From assembly GCA_024305745.1 (NCBI GenBank), contig JAHRBS010000014.1:1619501-1683500 (forward strand): a stretch of DNA of 64,000 nt, read 5' to 3'. This document shows, one piece after another, positions 11,011 to 23,400 of this stretch. Position numbers and translations under genes: made by a program. A model generated the notes under the pieces. That model ran no database searches, was not told where the DNA came from, and saw only the letters and a list, made by a program, of their open reading frames with translations. The stretch's first letter is position 1. Each line of letters starts with the position of its first letter. The DNA comes from Polyporus tsugae (Eukaryota > Basidiomycota > Agaricomycetes > Polyporales > Polyporaceae).

Positions 11011-14000
11011 CTAGAGACCAATTCCACGTCTTGAAGTTCTATCTCCTTGGGCGGCGTTACCGGGTTCTCCGCCGCCTCTCCGGCCTCCCCACTTCCGCAC
11101 CTTCGCCCTCAAAGTTGGCACCCAGGCTGCGATTGCGCCCGGTCGCGGAACCCGAAGATCCTTCTTGTCACCATCACCTGCCGCCGTGTGCTGCGGCGCG
11201 TTGGCACCATCCGAGGCATCCGCTGCCCGGACGATGCTCAGGCGGGCCTCCGAGTCGGTTGGGTCCCGAGCCTGCTCGACCTCCGAAATGCCCTCAGCGA
11301 GCCGCGGTTCCGGCAGTGTTGGGGGATGGGTTTTGACCTCAACGTCTAGGCAGTACTCGGAGTACCACATGAAAGTGAACCCGAGGCGCAGAGTCAACTC
11401 GCCTCCCGATGATGGGAAGAGCGGGACTTCCTTCTGGTCGAGGTGCAAGTCCCATCCGTAGCCATTCGTGTCCTTCCATTCCACAGTATGACAAACGTCC
11501 TGGTGCGCCATTTCGCTGTCATCGGAGACGGAGGACGTCGCATTGACGCGTGCTCGCAAATTCAACGTTTGCGACCATTCGCCTGTCGATGATAAGTCGT
11601 GCGAGTAAACAACGGTAATGGCGAATTTGGTGTTGGAGAGTCTGAGGGAAGGATGATTGGGATCGTCCCCTACGAGGAAAAGAACGTCGTATCCTTGCAG
11701 CCGCAGTGCCCGCTTGACATGTCCTGGGATGGTGAAGTTTACGCACCGATGACTGCCTGTGAGCTGCCTCATTTTCATCTGATCTTCGGCAGTAGACGTC
11801 GGGGCGCGGAGCAAAGAGCTTTGCTTGTCCACGATCTCGATTTGCAGGCTGTATTCGGACTGCCAAGCAAGGTCCAAGCCGAGACGCAGGAACAGCGACT
11901 CGCCCGCCGCTGTGGTGAGCGCGACGTATTTTGTACCGAGCTTCCACTTCCATAATCTGTCCAACGGATGTGGAATATCCCACCATGTCACCATGTGGGG
12001 ACCATCCTGGTACGCTTCTAAGGTATCGTGAGGACTTGGCGGAGAGGTAGACGCCTTCAAGCTGACCCGGGCTACGACTGCGAGCTTTTCGAACGTGGTG
12101 TGCTTGTTATCCCAATCCAGGTTTGAGAGGTCGTGGAGGAAGTTCGCAACGATAGTGTGTTCGGCGTTGAAGATGGTGAGGGAATGAGTGCAGGGGTCTC
12201 CCTGGCTTGGGCCCTCGAGATGGGCGGTATATCCTCGCGCCTGCAACGCTCTCCTGACCGATCCCAACAGGGACAACTTGATGGTCTTGTGTGTCATCCC
12301 CAGCTGCGAGTCGTAAGACTTTTGAAAGACGGTTTGTGCTTTGGTCACAACGTCGACGCGAATGTCATACCGTGGAAGCGTCACGAGGTCCAATCCGAGG
12401 TGTAGGTGATATTCGTCTCCGGACGGCAACCCGACGGTGACTTGCCTCTGGGGAAGAGTGGCTGGCCAGCGCTGGTGGGTCGACCAGATGGTAGACGCGT
12501 ACGGGATGGCATTCTGACTCGCGTTGCTGGTATCTTGGTCGACAGGCAGAATCCAGACCAGGGCTCGAACCGCCATTGCAAGCGTGAAGGAACGGCCAGG
12601 ATATCGGTTGAGGTCGTATAGAAGGCATTCCAATTGTATACGGATACGAAACGAGGTCGTAGATATGGTCAAGGAGTGGGAACGAGGATGAACTTCGGCG
12701 CGTCCGGGGCGTTGAACATCCGAGGCGTCGTAACCCCGCTCCCGCAGAACGATTCGTGCCCATTGCGGCAGCGTTAGGGCCAAGGTATCATAGCCAGTGC
12801 TTCCCCCCACGCTCCGCTCGATAGTGCCGACCCGTTCAGGATGGGGGAGGTAGACAGTCTTGACCTCTAGGGCTGTGCCGGGAATCTCCAGGTCACTCGG
12901 AGAGAGAGCAAAGAGCATGCGTCCAAAGAAATAATCCTGGTCGACATACAGGATCTCCGCCGAGGGACCGGACTCCGAGGAGAGGGTGTAGCAAACGCGA
13001 CATAGAAGTCGCCTAGGAAAGATATCGTGCTCGCATTTGAGGATGACGAGATACCACTCGCGCTTCTCATCACTCGAATCGTCGGAGTCACGAGGGACCA
13101 ACGGAGAGGACTTCGGGAGAAGCAAGAGGGGCAGGTGCGTTCGGATGCCATATGGTGTAGGAGTGTATTCCACGTTACTAGTGGGGAGTTTGAAGTGTTG
13201 GATAGTGTCGCCGGATGCGGGGAAGATTCGGGTGGTAGAGCCGCCGTCCACGTCAAAGAAATCCCAGGGAGTCGGTGCAAAGAATGACGATCGTTGGGAA
13301 CGGTCTCTACTTTTGTTGGATCGCTGTGGCAGGCCAGGGATTACTACAGGTTCCGACGGCAAGTTAGGGAGGCCATACTCTCCCCACGCGAACATGGTCT
13401 GGTCCGGGATCTTCTTCAAGATCTCCTCCTGCAGTCGTCTAAACGCCTGCTCGCCCTCTCCGTAAAGCGTCGGCATGTTGATACCGAAGATACCCAGCAG
13501 TGAGTACGCCTGGTCCTCGACTCGCGTGGTCTGGCGTGCAGCCGCCCATGACATCCGTTGTGCAACGCTTGCGCTGTCCAGCGACTTTTCTTGTCTCAAG
13601 ACGCTCGAGTCTATGCGTGTGATGGCCTCGATGACGCTCGCCAATGTGTCCTTCGTCCCGAGGAACGTCCACTCGTCCGACAGAAAGAGGACCCACCGAG
13701 GCGCAACGAGTTCCTGGAGGGTCCATCCGCGCGTGAACCATCGACTGGAGCGAAATCGAGACCCATACGCTCGCGAGTCGTCACTATAGGATTGGGACGG
13801 CACGTCTGATAGAAAGGCATAGCAGATCTGAGCATCACGGTACCAGTTGTACATCGAGTTGATCGCCTCCGATAGTTCGGAGCTGCTGGTCTTGTCGATG
13901 CAGCAGGAGTCAATCCAAATGTAACGGAACCCGTCGCGACGCGCGACCTCGCAGGCCATCCGGACCTTGTCCGAGAGCCCGAACATCGGATCCCAGATGG

Positions 14001-14383
14001 ATGGCGTAGGGAAAGGCGAGGGGTCGTCATTGCCTGCAACCCCGGAGCCATCCGTGGAAATAAAAGATAAATCATTGGCACACACACAGTGGAACGAACG
14101 TACCGTTCGCCTGAGAACCCAGGTGTCTGTCAGAGGCGCCCACAACCACCTTGCTAGGATGAGGTTGGGATTGATGAATGGGTTCCGTAGTCGGTCCATG
14201 CGTGGGAGGGTTGGACATCTGACGTGTTGAACGTTTGCATCTCTCCTGGATCTCCCTGACCTCTTGGTACGTCTGCTCTCCTTTTGGGTCCCATGTGTGT
14301 GATAGTATGGCGTACGGGGGGGCCGTTGAGAAATCCGGAAAATCGACGAAAAACCCCGTCTCTGTGTCGATCAAACGCATCAC
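11011..14383 (-). CDS. HET-domain protein with tandem C-terminal repeats (about 1100 aa)
   Basis: Two exons: 14104-14383 and 11011-14033 (phase 1 join, donor GTACGT, acceptor TTGCAG). The N-terminus opens MRLIDTETGFFV and PPYAILSHTWDP, the classic start of the heterokaryon-incompatibility (HET) domain. It continues with FRYIWIDSCCIDK, SEAINSMYNWYRDAQICYAF, WFTRGWTLQELVAPRWVLF and EDQAYSLLGIFGINMPTLYG, so the domain covers roughly residues 1-260. The remaining 800 residues contain at least three units of about 150-170 aa. Each unit has a hydrophobic opening with RRALQARGY-like sequence, an SLTI..... strand, an HDLS-like turn, and an end of the form LRLGLDLxWxSEYxLxIEIV. HET proteins trigger cell death on non-self recognition in ascomycetes; in basidiomycetes the role is mostly unknown. 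The C-terminal repeats could be a sensor region, by analogy with WD or ankyrin repeats in other HET proteins. Confidence 0.85.
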
Positions 14384-14968
14384 GCTAAACTAGGAGTACC
14401 AGAAGTATGTAATCAGTTTCTCACCCAATAGAGCATAGATAATTTCGCTGCTTACCGTTCAGTGAGGATGAATACACTGTTCAGAACACTGCTCGACGAA
14501 AACCAAGGACACTCAAGGTGACGAATCGTGTGGGAGAGGGAGACAGGAGGTGAGAAGGTGAGAAGGCGAACCGTGAGGAAGATGCATGTTGCAGTGCCAC
14601 ACTGAGGCTGTCAGCCAATACGGAAACCTATGGGACCCTTGACACCATGCGGAGATAACAGGGTTTAAGCCGGGCGGTGGGTCACTGCCCCGAAATGAGT
14701 TGCACAAGGATAGAAGATAGACTGTTTCCGTGCGCATTTGGGGGTAGGCTAGATCCAAATGCCAAAGTTAAACAGCACATCAAAATCGAATCACAACAGT
14801 ATCTGTGTCCAACGAAACATCTGGAGCCTTGCAATACAACGCGCCGGTTCGATGTCTCCATATCCGTCCCTAGCACGAGATTTCTGTGTCAGCTACCACC
14901 GATCGACAATGCGGGAATAAAGAATCAAGCATACCTCCCTGAGCCCTCCTACCAACCTCACAAGGACA
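14384..14968. other. Intergenic, nothing recognised
   Basis: 585 bp between the 5' end of the HET gene and the 3' end of the F-box gene. It carries only short ORFs and must contain the HET promoter. Confidence 0.5.
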
Positions 14969-16644
14969 CTACACACCCCTCACGGCGCGACACCGGTCGA
15001 ATACCTTGGCCCAAGTTGGTTCCGACTCAGACGCCGCCGAGGAATCACCGCCCCCACATGGCCAAGCCGCCTTGCGCGATTGCTTCGACTGAGAGAGCTC
15101 CAACGCTGGGAACAGCCGGAGGACATAGCGCGCCACGTCGTGGATCTGCTCAGTATCGGGTTCGTCCTGTCCCTCACACGCCGGGCGATGGACAGACCCG
15201 ATCGTAAGCGCCACGAGACTGTGGTGAACACGGCCGCGCGGTGGGGGCACGAGAGTGAATTCTCTCCCGCGGAGATTGAGGTAGGGCAGGCCGAGCCTCC
15301 GGAGGTTCGGGCAGAACAGGCGGAGGTGGTCAAGAATGGCGGGCGTAGGGACCTGGCAGACGTCATTCAGATCCTGGGACGTGGGGGAGAGGTAAAAGAC
15401 CTCCAGCTTCGGCCATGCGAGGGCTAGGTACATGAAGTCCTGGTCGTCGACGAAGAGGGGAAGCCTGGGGCCGCTGAGGTCGAGGCTCTTGAGCTCCCGC
15501 AGCTGGAAGAGCGGCATGAGCAACTCAATGAGGGGGAGTTCGGCAACAGGTCCTCGCCAGGACCCTGCTTCCAAGGTGAGAGCGTGAAAGATTGTAGGAT
15601 CAACTGCGCGAACGAGCGCAGCGAGGCATGGGACGTAGTCTAGAGCGGTGTCGGTGTCGTCCCGAAACAGACGGAGGGTCGCAGTCTCGAGGTTAGGAGC
15701 CTCCAACGCTTGAAAGAACCCTGTAAGGATGGAACAATCGGTGCCAACCGCCAAAGCGCGCAACGAATGCGCGCGGACGGGCTGACATGGTGTTTGCTCG
15801 TCCCGCTCGAGAGAATAAATTTCGAGGTTGGTAAGAGTGGGTATTGCGACGAGGTTGCGAAAGGGTCCGCAGCTGATGGTGCCCACTGTGACCTCCCGGA
15901 GATGCTCGAAGGAGGTGATGGTGGCTAGCAAGTTGGGAGTGGTCCGAGTGCTGTACAAGCGCAGGCTTTCCAGGTGTGGTGACGACGCGCGTAAGCGATG
16001 GATAGCCTCTTCGTACGGGACACTGCTGACGCTCTGGTGAATGTAGATCCAATTGCGTTGATCGAAGGGGAAGGGGTGCGTGTAGTGAAGAGTAGCGTCT
16101 CGTAGTCGTAGTGTGAAGAGTGCGCAGACCGAATCGTCCCAAATTGACTCCGGTGGATACGATAGGACTTGAAGGGAAGGGGTGAACGAGTTACGACCGT
16201 TATGGTTCAACAGACAGCGGAAGATTTGTGCGTCCCGCATGGCAGACCAGCCATGGTCTGGAACCTCCAGTTCGCGGACAAATCGAGCGTACCACTGGAA
16301 TCGCTCCCACCGTTCCGGATCCTTGTACAACTGCTCGGAGATAATCTGCGAGGATCCAACGTAGTAGTTAGGCCTCACCTATTACAATCAAATTAGCCAC
16401 TCACAGTTTCAAGACGGCCTTCTGGAGCCAAAAGACGCCACAGTGGTGTAGGCGGGGACATCGTCTTCCATAGGGCGCGCAGTGCTGGTTCGATAAATCC
16501 TCGACAAACAAGGGCGCAGTTCTTGAGGTCGACCGCTGTGAGCTCGCCCTGGTCGCGATAATAGCTCCCATCGAGAATTGTCAAGAGAATGTCGTAGTTC
16601 ATGAGAGCACGGCTGGACGGGGGATCAATAGGGCTTCCAGACAT
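14969..16644 (-). CDS. F-box-type leucine-rich protein, copy 1 (538 aa)
   Basis: Exon 1 16405-16644, exon 2 14969-16345, 59-nt intron, phase 0. The start MSGSPID lies before an F-box-like segment: YDILLTILDGSYY, LKNCALVCRGFIEPALRALW. The body is a string of leucine-rich strands (for example LESLRLYSTRTTP, LTNLEIYSLERDE, LKSLDLSGPRLPLF, LRRLGLPYLNL), typical of Agaricomycete F-box/LRR proteins that recruit substrates to SCF ubiquitin ligases. It is a clear paralogue of 35332-37112: the same exon join before QLYKDPERWERFQWYARFV / KLHEDPARWEQFLRYARRV, shared PLWRLLAPEG / PLWHLLAPPD, and a similar end (TWAKVF / AWGKVF). The substrate is unknown. Confidence 0.8.
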
Positions 16645-17058
16645 GCTTCTGTTCTGTTCACGACCTATGAGCTTAGCCAATGCAGGCATAAATGGGCTCA
16701 CCTATGTAATGCTAAGCGAGTTGATGAGGTGCCAGTAATCTGCTCGAGCAGGGAGAAGGAGGGGATATGTTTGTGAGGCACTCCTCAGGTCCATGCGTTT
16801 ATAAAGCCGCAGCCCTTATCATCATATGAACGCTTTGTGAACGCTTTATGGTCACCAGTGGCGGTCCCCGCTCATCCAAAGCGACCACTACCAGTGGCGA
16901 TGGGCTTTTGAGATGGCAAAGAAAAAAACAAATGGGAAGAAGTTAAGAAGTTGGGATTGGACACATACTAAACAATTGAACGGGTGGTACTGGGGCAGCT
17001 TATTTGTACATTATGGGGGCTTCCTGGGTCGGTTTTGCTTGCGACTTGGTCGTGCCTT
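16645..17058. other. Intergenic, nothing recognised
   Basis: 414 bp holding the promoter of the F-box gene and the 3' UTR of the RGG-box gene. No ORF worth calling. Confidence 0.45.
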
Positions 17059-17965
17059 CTATCCCAATAAATCGTCAAGGAAGTCTTGCATGTCTTCCTT
17101 CTCGGCCTTCGCCTGCCCCGGCGAGTCTGTGGGGAGAGGCGGAGCTTCAACAGTATATGAACGCTCTATTCAAGATACTTGTGAGCGTCAGGCATCGCGG
17201 TTGACTTGGAAAGAACTTCGCTCGCCTTGTTTCGAACGTCCAAGGGTCGAGGCGCCGCGAGGGGAAGCACGGCCACGTTGCTTCGCGGTTTGGGCACGGA
17301 AGCGAGCCTTCAGGTCTTATATGCGACACGAGGTTGATGTGGGATAGAACCGTCGATTAAGTAGGACTCACCTCGAGTCGCCTCCGCCGCTGCCTTCTCC
17401 CGACTCATGTTCTCTAACTCTTCATCCCATTCTATTTGCTGTACACGTCCCTTTTTGGAACGCGTCTGTGATTTCCCTATATGCGCGACGGTGGTGTCGA
17501 TATCCTCGTCTTCATCGGGCGGCGGAGGTGCAGATGATGGTCCAGGAGAGAGCCGCTGCCGTTCAAGGAAGGCAGATAAATCAACTTCTGGCTCGACGAC
17601 CTCTTCGCCTGGAAGGTTTTGCTGTGAGTCCTTCAGACAACCGTTCTCAGCCAGACCATTGGGCAAGACAGACCTTCGGAATCTAGCTCGGGTTCGAACT
17701 CGACATAGCGATCAGCATTTGTGCCGAGCTGCCTGCGACCGAACTTCTGTTGCAGTTCCCGCTCGTATGCCTTCTGCTCCTCTTCATCAAGCTCTAGTAC
17801 CTCCTCTCCATCCAGCACAAGGCGCTTTCCAAACTCTGCAGGGCGTCCGCGACCACGGCCCCGGCCCCTTGCTCGCAGGTATTTCCCTAGACCGCCGCGC
17901 GATTTGCCTCTGCCTCTTCCCCTCCCCCTTTCACCAGCTGATGATCCTTCCGCGCTGTCAGACAT
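17059..17965 (-). CDS. RGG-box, glutamate-rich conserved protein of unknown function
   Basis: Start ATG at 17965 (MSDSAEGSSAGERGRGRGRG). Exons 17674-17965 and 17372-17608 are well supported. A third begins at 17315 (DLKARFRAQTAKQRG), and a last exon 17059-17126 encodes EDMQDFLDDLLG then stop. The N-terminus carries two Arg/Gly clusters (GRGRGRGKSRGG, ARGRGRGRGRP) likely to bind RNA; then comes LVLDGEEVLELDEEEQKAYE, an acidic middle (PPPPDEDEDIDTT), and a basic helix (IEWDEELENMSREKAAAEATR). The end of exon 3 is uncertain: no strong donor precedes an in-frame TGA near 17184, although the DFLDDLLG tail looks genuine. I do not recognise a named family. It is divergent with CNOT11, sharing about 220 bp of promoter. 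Confidence 0.6.
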
Positions 17966-18181
17966 GGCAGATGGTATAAAGCAGAGGAGACAGCAGACAA
18001 AAGAGCTTGATTGAGCGTAAAGAGGAGAAAGGGAGGGAAAGCGGGAGAAAGGGGGGCCGGAGCGCCCGGGGAGTGGCCGATGCGACTTGGATAGGGTTGG
18101 ACCGAGCTTGCCTTGACTTGGACCGTCACGACCACCGTCGGCGACGGCGACGACGCGTATTACGACCTCTATGCTCCAGCG

Positions 18182-19669
18182 ATGATGCAAACTGCCCCCT
18201 TCTACCAGCACCCTCTGGCGACGACGCAAACTAGTAATGCGCCGATGGGCGACTCGACCCGCGCGTCCGTCAACCACCTCCTCGCTGGGGCGTGCTCGAC
18301 GCCGTGCTCGACTGCCGCACAGGCATTTGTTCAGATCGTCCCGCCTCTCTCGCGTTTCCAGCTTACGCTTGACGTGTTGATGCCTATGCTCGATGCTCCC
18401 ATAGAAGTGAGTTCTCGCCTCCTCGTCATCTGCGCTGCGCGGGCTGACAGCGCGCGCGTATCCATCCACAGCTGACCCAACGCATACTCGTGTCCTATAT
18501 ATTGTACTCACTTTACGCGCCGCACCCGTTTCCCCTTAATCCGTTCAAGTCCGTACTCTATGCCACATTTGTCAGGGAGCGCGACTCTGCCGTGCAGGTT
18601 GCCAATACCGGAGGCGTCAGCGAGAGCGAACAGCTGGTCTGGGTGCTCTGGAAGATCCTCAAGGGGGACGGCAGTGATGTAAATCCCATCTCCTCTTTGC
18701 GATGATAGGCGTTAAGACTTCCTCTCCAACAGATCGGACCGTTCTCGCCGAACACACTGGCACGCTCGCCCCTGCCGCCCAAGCTCAGGGCTGCGAATTT
18801 GACTCTGGAAGACGAGGTACCCACGCAGAAGTTTGCCGAGTCCGCTACGCGAGAAGGTTCTCTCAGGGAAGAGGACTCGGAGAAGTACTCCCGCGCCGCG
18901 ACTCTCCTGCTCGCCGCACGCGACCGCGTCCTCTCGATTTCTGAGCAACGTGTGAGTCTTCCCTATCAAACCACAACGCCCGTGCCCAACGTGATTATGC
19001 GCAGATCGTACTTTCTATGATGGCTCTGCTCTGCTCGCCCCCGGTCATAACGTCTGTCGACCTTCCGTCCATCCTAGCCACCAACCCCGCACTCGGACAC
19101 CCGCTCATGACGGCCCTGCTCACTTCCGCAAGCGAGACCGGAGCGGAACCGTACCTGGACGTGCTGAAGTACCTCCCGCCCATCCTTCCCTCTTTCGATC
19201 TCATTGGCCGACTGTTACGCGACTCGACTGGTGTCGCAGACGTCACCACCGGAGGACGAACAACGATCGCAGACCTCGTTCGCACGGAAGTCCTCGGTTG
19301 GTTCCTTCACGAATCCGTCACATGGCTGGATCGCGCGGAACAGGACGAACGCGAAGGGAACATCAGCGACGACCGCTTCTCCAAGGGAGTTCAGAATGTA
19401 CGTGTCCTCGGCGAGGTCCCCGGTGTGCGTCGTGGCCAACCACCTCGCGCTGTGTTGGACCTCGAATGTTTTTCACTAGTGTTGGATAGATAGCTGACCA
19501 TACCTATCTCTCACAGCTCTGTCGTTTTTATAGCTCACTTATTAAGCTGGCGATCGTTGACCCCGCTTCGGACGCGGACTCCGCCGAGATGGCGCACTTC
19601 ACGCTGCGCAACTCGCGGTTCGAGGAGGCGAACGTGCTCTACCGCGTCCTCGCTATGGGCAAGTTCTGA
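18182..19669 (+). CDS. CNOT11: CNOT11-like subunit of the CCR4-NOT deadenylase complex (398 aa)
   Basis: Five exons, all phase 0: 18182-18406, 18472-18678, 18733-18951, 19005-19397, 19517-19669. CNOT11 binds CNOT10 and the N-terminus of NOT1 and belongs to the cytoplasmic mRNA deadenylation machinery. The N-terminal helical part (PLSRFQLTLDVLMPMLDAP, ILYSLYAPHPFPLNPFKSVL) matches the MIF4G-like region. The C-terminal DUF2363 region is recognisable in PALGHPLMTALLTSAS, YLDVLKYLPPILPSFDLIGR, VRTEVLGWFLHESVTWLD, LCRFYSSLIKLAI and the final FEEANVLYRVL. The ATG at 18182 is the first in frame after a stop at 18092. Length is shorter than the human protein, chiefly at the N-terminus. Confidence 0.85.
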
Positions 19670-20486
19670 GCCCTAGAGTCCGTGTGCGTATGTGCACACC
19701 ACTCTGTATCATACAGGCCTGCTCACCATGGTCCGCCGTCGCACTCACTTATTATGTATGTGTATGTCATTCGGCCCTTCGTCATGTTCTGTTTTGTCCA
19801 TTTCCCCTGTTTTGTTCTGTTCTGTCTTGATATGTAGTACTCGGATCGTGTTTAGTTCTTGTCGTCACCCCGGACTGACCATACTGTATGTATACGGTTA
19901 CACTGGTACTTACGCATGTCGCATCCCTGCCTTCCGCTCTCCGTCGACTACTTATGTATAAGCTTTTCATATGTATGTGCACGCCCATGCCGAGATTTGG
20001 AGTAGGAACCGCGTTTTCCATTCGATAGCGTACATCATATGACATATGTATGCGTGCCGCCATCCGTAAAGCCTGACGCGCGCGCCTCGAATATATGCAC
20101 TCTAGCCCGTCGTCATCGTGGTCGGTAGTGTACACTAATAAGAGTCTTCCAACATAAAGCGAGAAGGGCAAAATCACAAGCACGAGAAAGACAAAGAGAC
20201 GATAGGAGGGGATATAGACAGAATAGGAGAGGGAGAGAGAATTCGGCAAAACTAGTTTGAATCAGACTGGGCGCTGACACCGACGGCGGTCGATACGAAG
20301 GCTTGAGGCTAACGCGGAGATAGATAAGTGGGTAGACATGAACGCGGGTGAACGATCTCGACTAGGCAAAGGGGAATATGGGGATGTGTGCCGACAAAGG
20401 AAGTAGGAAGATTATGGGAGGAGCACAACCCGTCCAGCCAAACACAGAGGTAGACCACAGAACCAAAACCAGAGTACGGGAGAGAC
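19670..20486. other. Convergent intergenic region
   Basis: 817 bp between the stops of CNOT11 (plus) and CLA4 (minus), holding both 3' UTRs. Many short direct repeats of GTATGT and TTCTGTT type, no gene. Confidence 0.5.
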
Positions 20487-23400
20487 TCATGACGCCTGCT
20501 TATTGCGGAAGCGGAGCAACGGCGCCAGCCCCGACAGTGCGCAAGCCTTCTTCAAGAACTCGTGCTGCGAGGCAATGATGTGAGTAAAGTAAACCCAACG
20601 AGACGAAGAAGAGAGAGCATGTGACACGTACATCCAAAAGCTCATCAGCCGTGGCTCGACTCTTGACGTCCACGCACAAACACACGCTCAAGAAGCCCTT
20701 CAATTCCCGCGACAGCGCGTCGGGCTTCTTCAATGTGGGAGTACCGTTCGTCGCGATGAGGTAGAGGGCCTTGAGTGGCTCCTCGTCGAGGTATGGCGGC
20801 TCGTTCTCGATCATTTCGATAGCCATGATGCCGAGAGACCAGATGTCAACCTTGGCACCATACTCCTTTTGCTTGACGACCTCAGGAGCCATCCAGTATG
20901 GCGTACCGACCATAGTCGCACGCTTCGACTTCTGGTCCGTGAGCTTGGCGCAGAAACCGAAATCGGCTGAGCGTGGGGGTCAGCAGACGAGCGGTAGATA
21001 CACAGAGAAGATGGCACGCACTGATCTTGACATGACCTTGAGCGTCCAGAAGAACGTTGTCTGACTTGATGTCACGGTGGATGATAGACTGGCTGTGGAG
21101 GTGACCAAGACCCTTGCAAGTCTACGTTTGGGTTTACCCCGTCAGCTACCCAGCACGCCACCGAGTAGCGCCAAACACGACGCACCTCGAAGGAAATACT
21201 CGAGATCTGGTCCTCCTCGAGCGTGTTGTTCTCAATAATGTCCGTGAGAGCGCCGCCCTCCATGTACTCCATCACGACCCATAGCTCGTTGTTCTTCACG
21301 AGGTACGCCTCGAGGAAGTTGACGATGTTCGGGTGCTGGCTCTCCTTCATGACCAGGATCTCGTTCACGATCAGCTCCTTGCGCGGCTGGTTCGAGAGGT
21401 CCATCTCCTTGATCGCCACCTTCTTGCCCGTCGCGTGCACCTTCGCAACGTAGACGTGCCCGGACGCGCCTTGGCCGACCTTGCGGATCTTCGAGTAGAG
21501 GGCCTTCGGGTCGGTCGCGCTGACCACGCTCCGAAGCTTGTCCATGATCTGCGCCTCGTTCATGGTGCTAATCCGCTTCTCCTTCTCCACCTTCGGCTTC
21601 TCCAGCGCCGCGGCCGCAGCCGCAACGCCGCTGCTCCGCTCCTCGTCGCCCGTGCCAGTGACCGTGAGCATCGGCGGTTCCTTGGGACCGGCCGGCTTCT
21701 TCGTCGGCTGCAGCGGCTTGACGGGTGGAGGCCCAACAGTCGAACCAGCCGGGCCGGGTGCGGGCTGCGTTGCAGGGTATCCAACAGCAGGCGAGGACTT
21801 CGCGGGAGCCATGTTCGGCCTCGACGCGCCCTGCCTGTCCAACGACTCCTTACGTTCACTCTGCTGCAGGACCCCTGGCGGTTTCGTCATCTGCGTCTCT
21901 GGCGGTCCCTGTGCCTTGGCGCGCAGGCGCAATTCCGCGGACGAAGGCGAGTGGTCGGGCAACGGGGGCTTCGCCAAGTTCGGTGCGGGTGGCGCGGGCC
22001 GGTTCGCCGATAGCAGGGGGCGTTGCGGTGCTGCGCGCGATGGCTGCAGCTGGGTCGGGGCACCCATGGGCGGGATAGGCGGGCGGAGTGCGGCGTTGGT
22101 CTGCGCGGCGGAGACAGTGTTGGCATGCTGGAGGTGCGAGCCATTGACAACCTCGGCGGCGCGCGCGAGGGCGGCCTGGGTACCATTGACAGAGTCACCG
22201 TTGAGGTGTCCAGGTGCCGATTCTTGCCGCTTGATGGCGGGCCTATCATTCAGCGAGGACATCTTGTTGATACCAGCACCGCCGAGGCCTGTGCCAGCGT
22301 TGAAGCGGGGTGCGCTGGAAGTGTCCGAGTACGGCGAGAGGGTAGAAGACGACGCATACGAAGAGCCGGTACTGCGTCCAGCACCCAGAGACGAGTACCC
22401 CATCTCCTCCAACTCCCGCTTCTGGTGATCGGTGTAGAACTCGAGCACGTCGAGCACCGCTTGCGGATCTTTCGCGTAGTCTTCTCGCGTAATGGCCGAC
22501 TTCGTGAGCAGCTTGCTCCACGCATCCGGTAGACCCTATGCTCGAGTATTCTGTACCAAGCCCGTGCGCGAAGATCAAATCACGCACCGTAAATGCTCCC
22601 GAGACGGGATCGAAGCCGACATGAACTTTATGCACGAAGTTGGTCGGGTTACTCACACCCATCAGAGGGCTTCGGGAGTAGATGTCATCCTGCCACCCAT
22701 ACAGCTCCTCGTCGCTCTTGAGCGAGAAGTACACCCTCTTGTCCTTCGTCTCCAAGAGCAAACAATATGGCTTGAGGTCTGTCCGTTCGATATTGGCGAT
22801 ATCTGAGAGATGAATCTGGCTCTGGGATTGTGGCGAGGTCTATTGGATAAGGAGGGAATGTCAGTCATTGATCCCGAAGACGGGCAGTGCAAAAACGCAA
22901 GTCGCCCAGTCGGAACGATGCCCACTTCCCAAGTGGCAATTGGAACCACCTTATCGACATGTGATGCCAGTGGTCACCAGAACGATGGAAGTGGAACCCG
23001 TCCAATGTATGGGGATTCCACCATTATGACCCTCGGGCAGGTCCCACTTCCGTGAAATCCACAGTGACGGCGCGCATCGCCGCCGCGGCGATGTTGCTAG
23101 GCGTCGTCGCGACCGGCGGTCTCGCCTGTCGCTGTGCGCGACCCAATTCGCTCGACCCCCACTGGAACCACAGGTGGGCAGCCTGAACGACTACCCTGGC
23201 AGCCAGCAGAGCTGCTTTTGGGCACGAGTATGCCTCAGAAATGCTTCCTTGTAGATGGAAGTCACGACGTAAACAAACGACCCTCTGCGTATGGAACGAT
23301 CTAACAGTGCAGCACAGCACCCGCCTCGACTTTAGGCCTGCAATGACAGTCATCTTCTATCCCCGCAATGGTTCGATGTCCACCAAGCTTCTGCGCGACG

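Noticed and set aside
17966..18511. Upstream extension of the RGG-box protein frame
   Set aside because: It would overlap the CNOT11 start and first intron on the other strand; MSDSAEGSS is a natural start.
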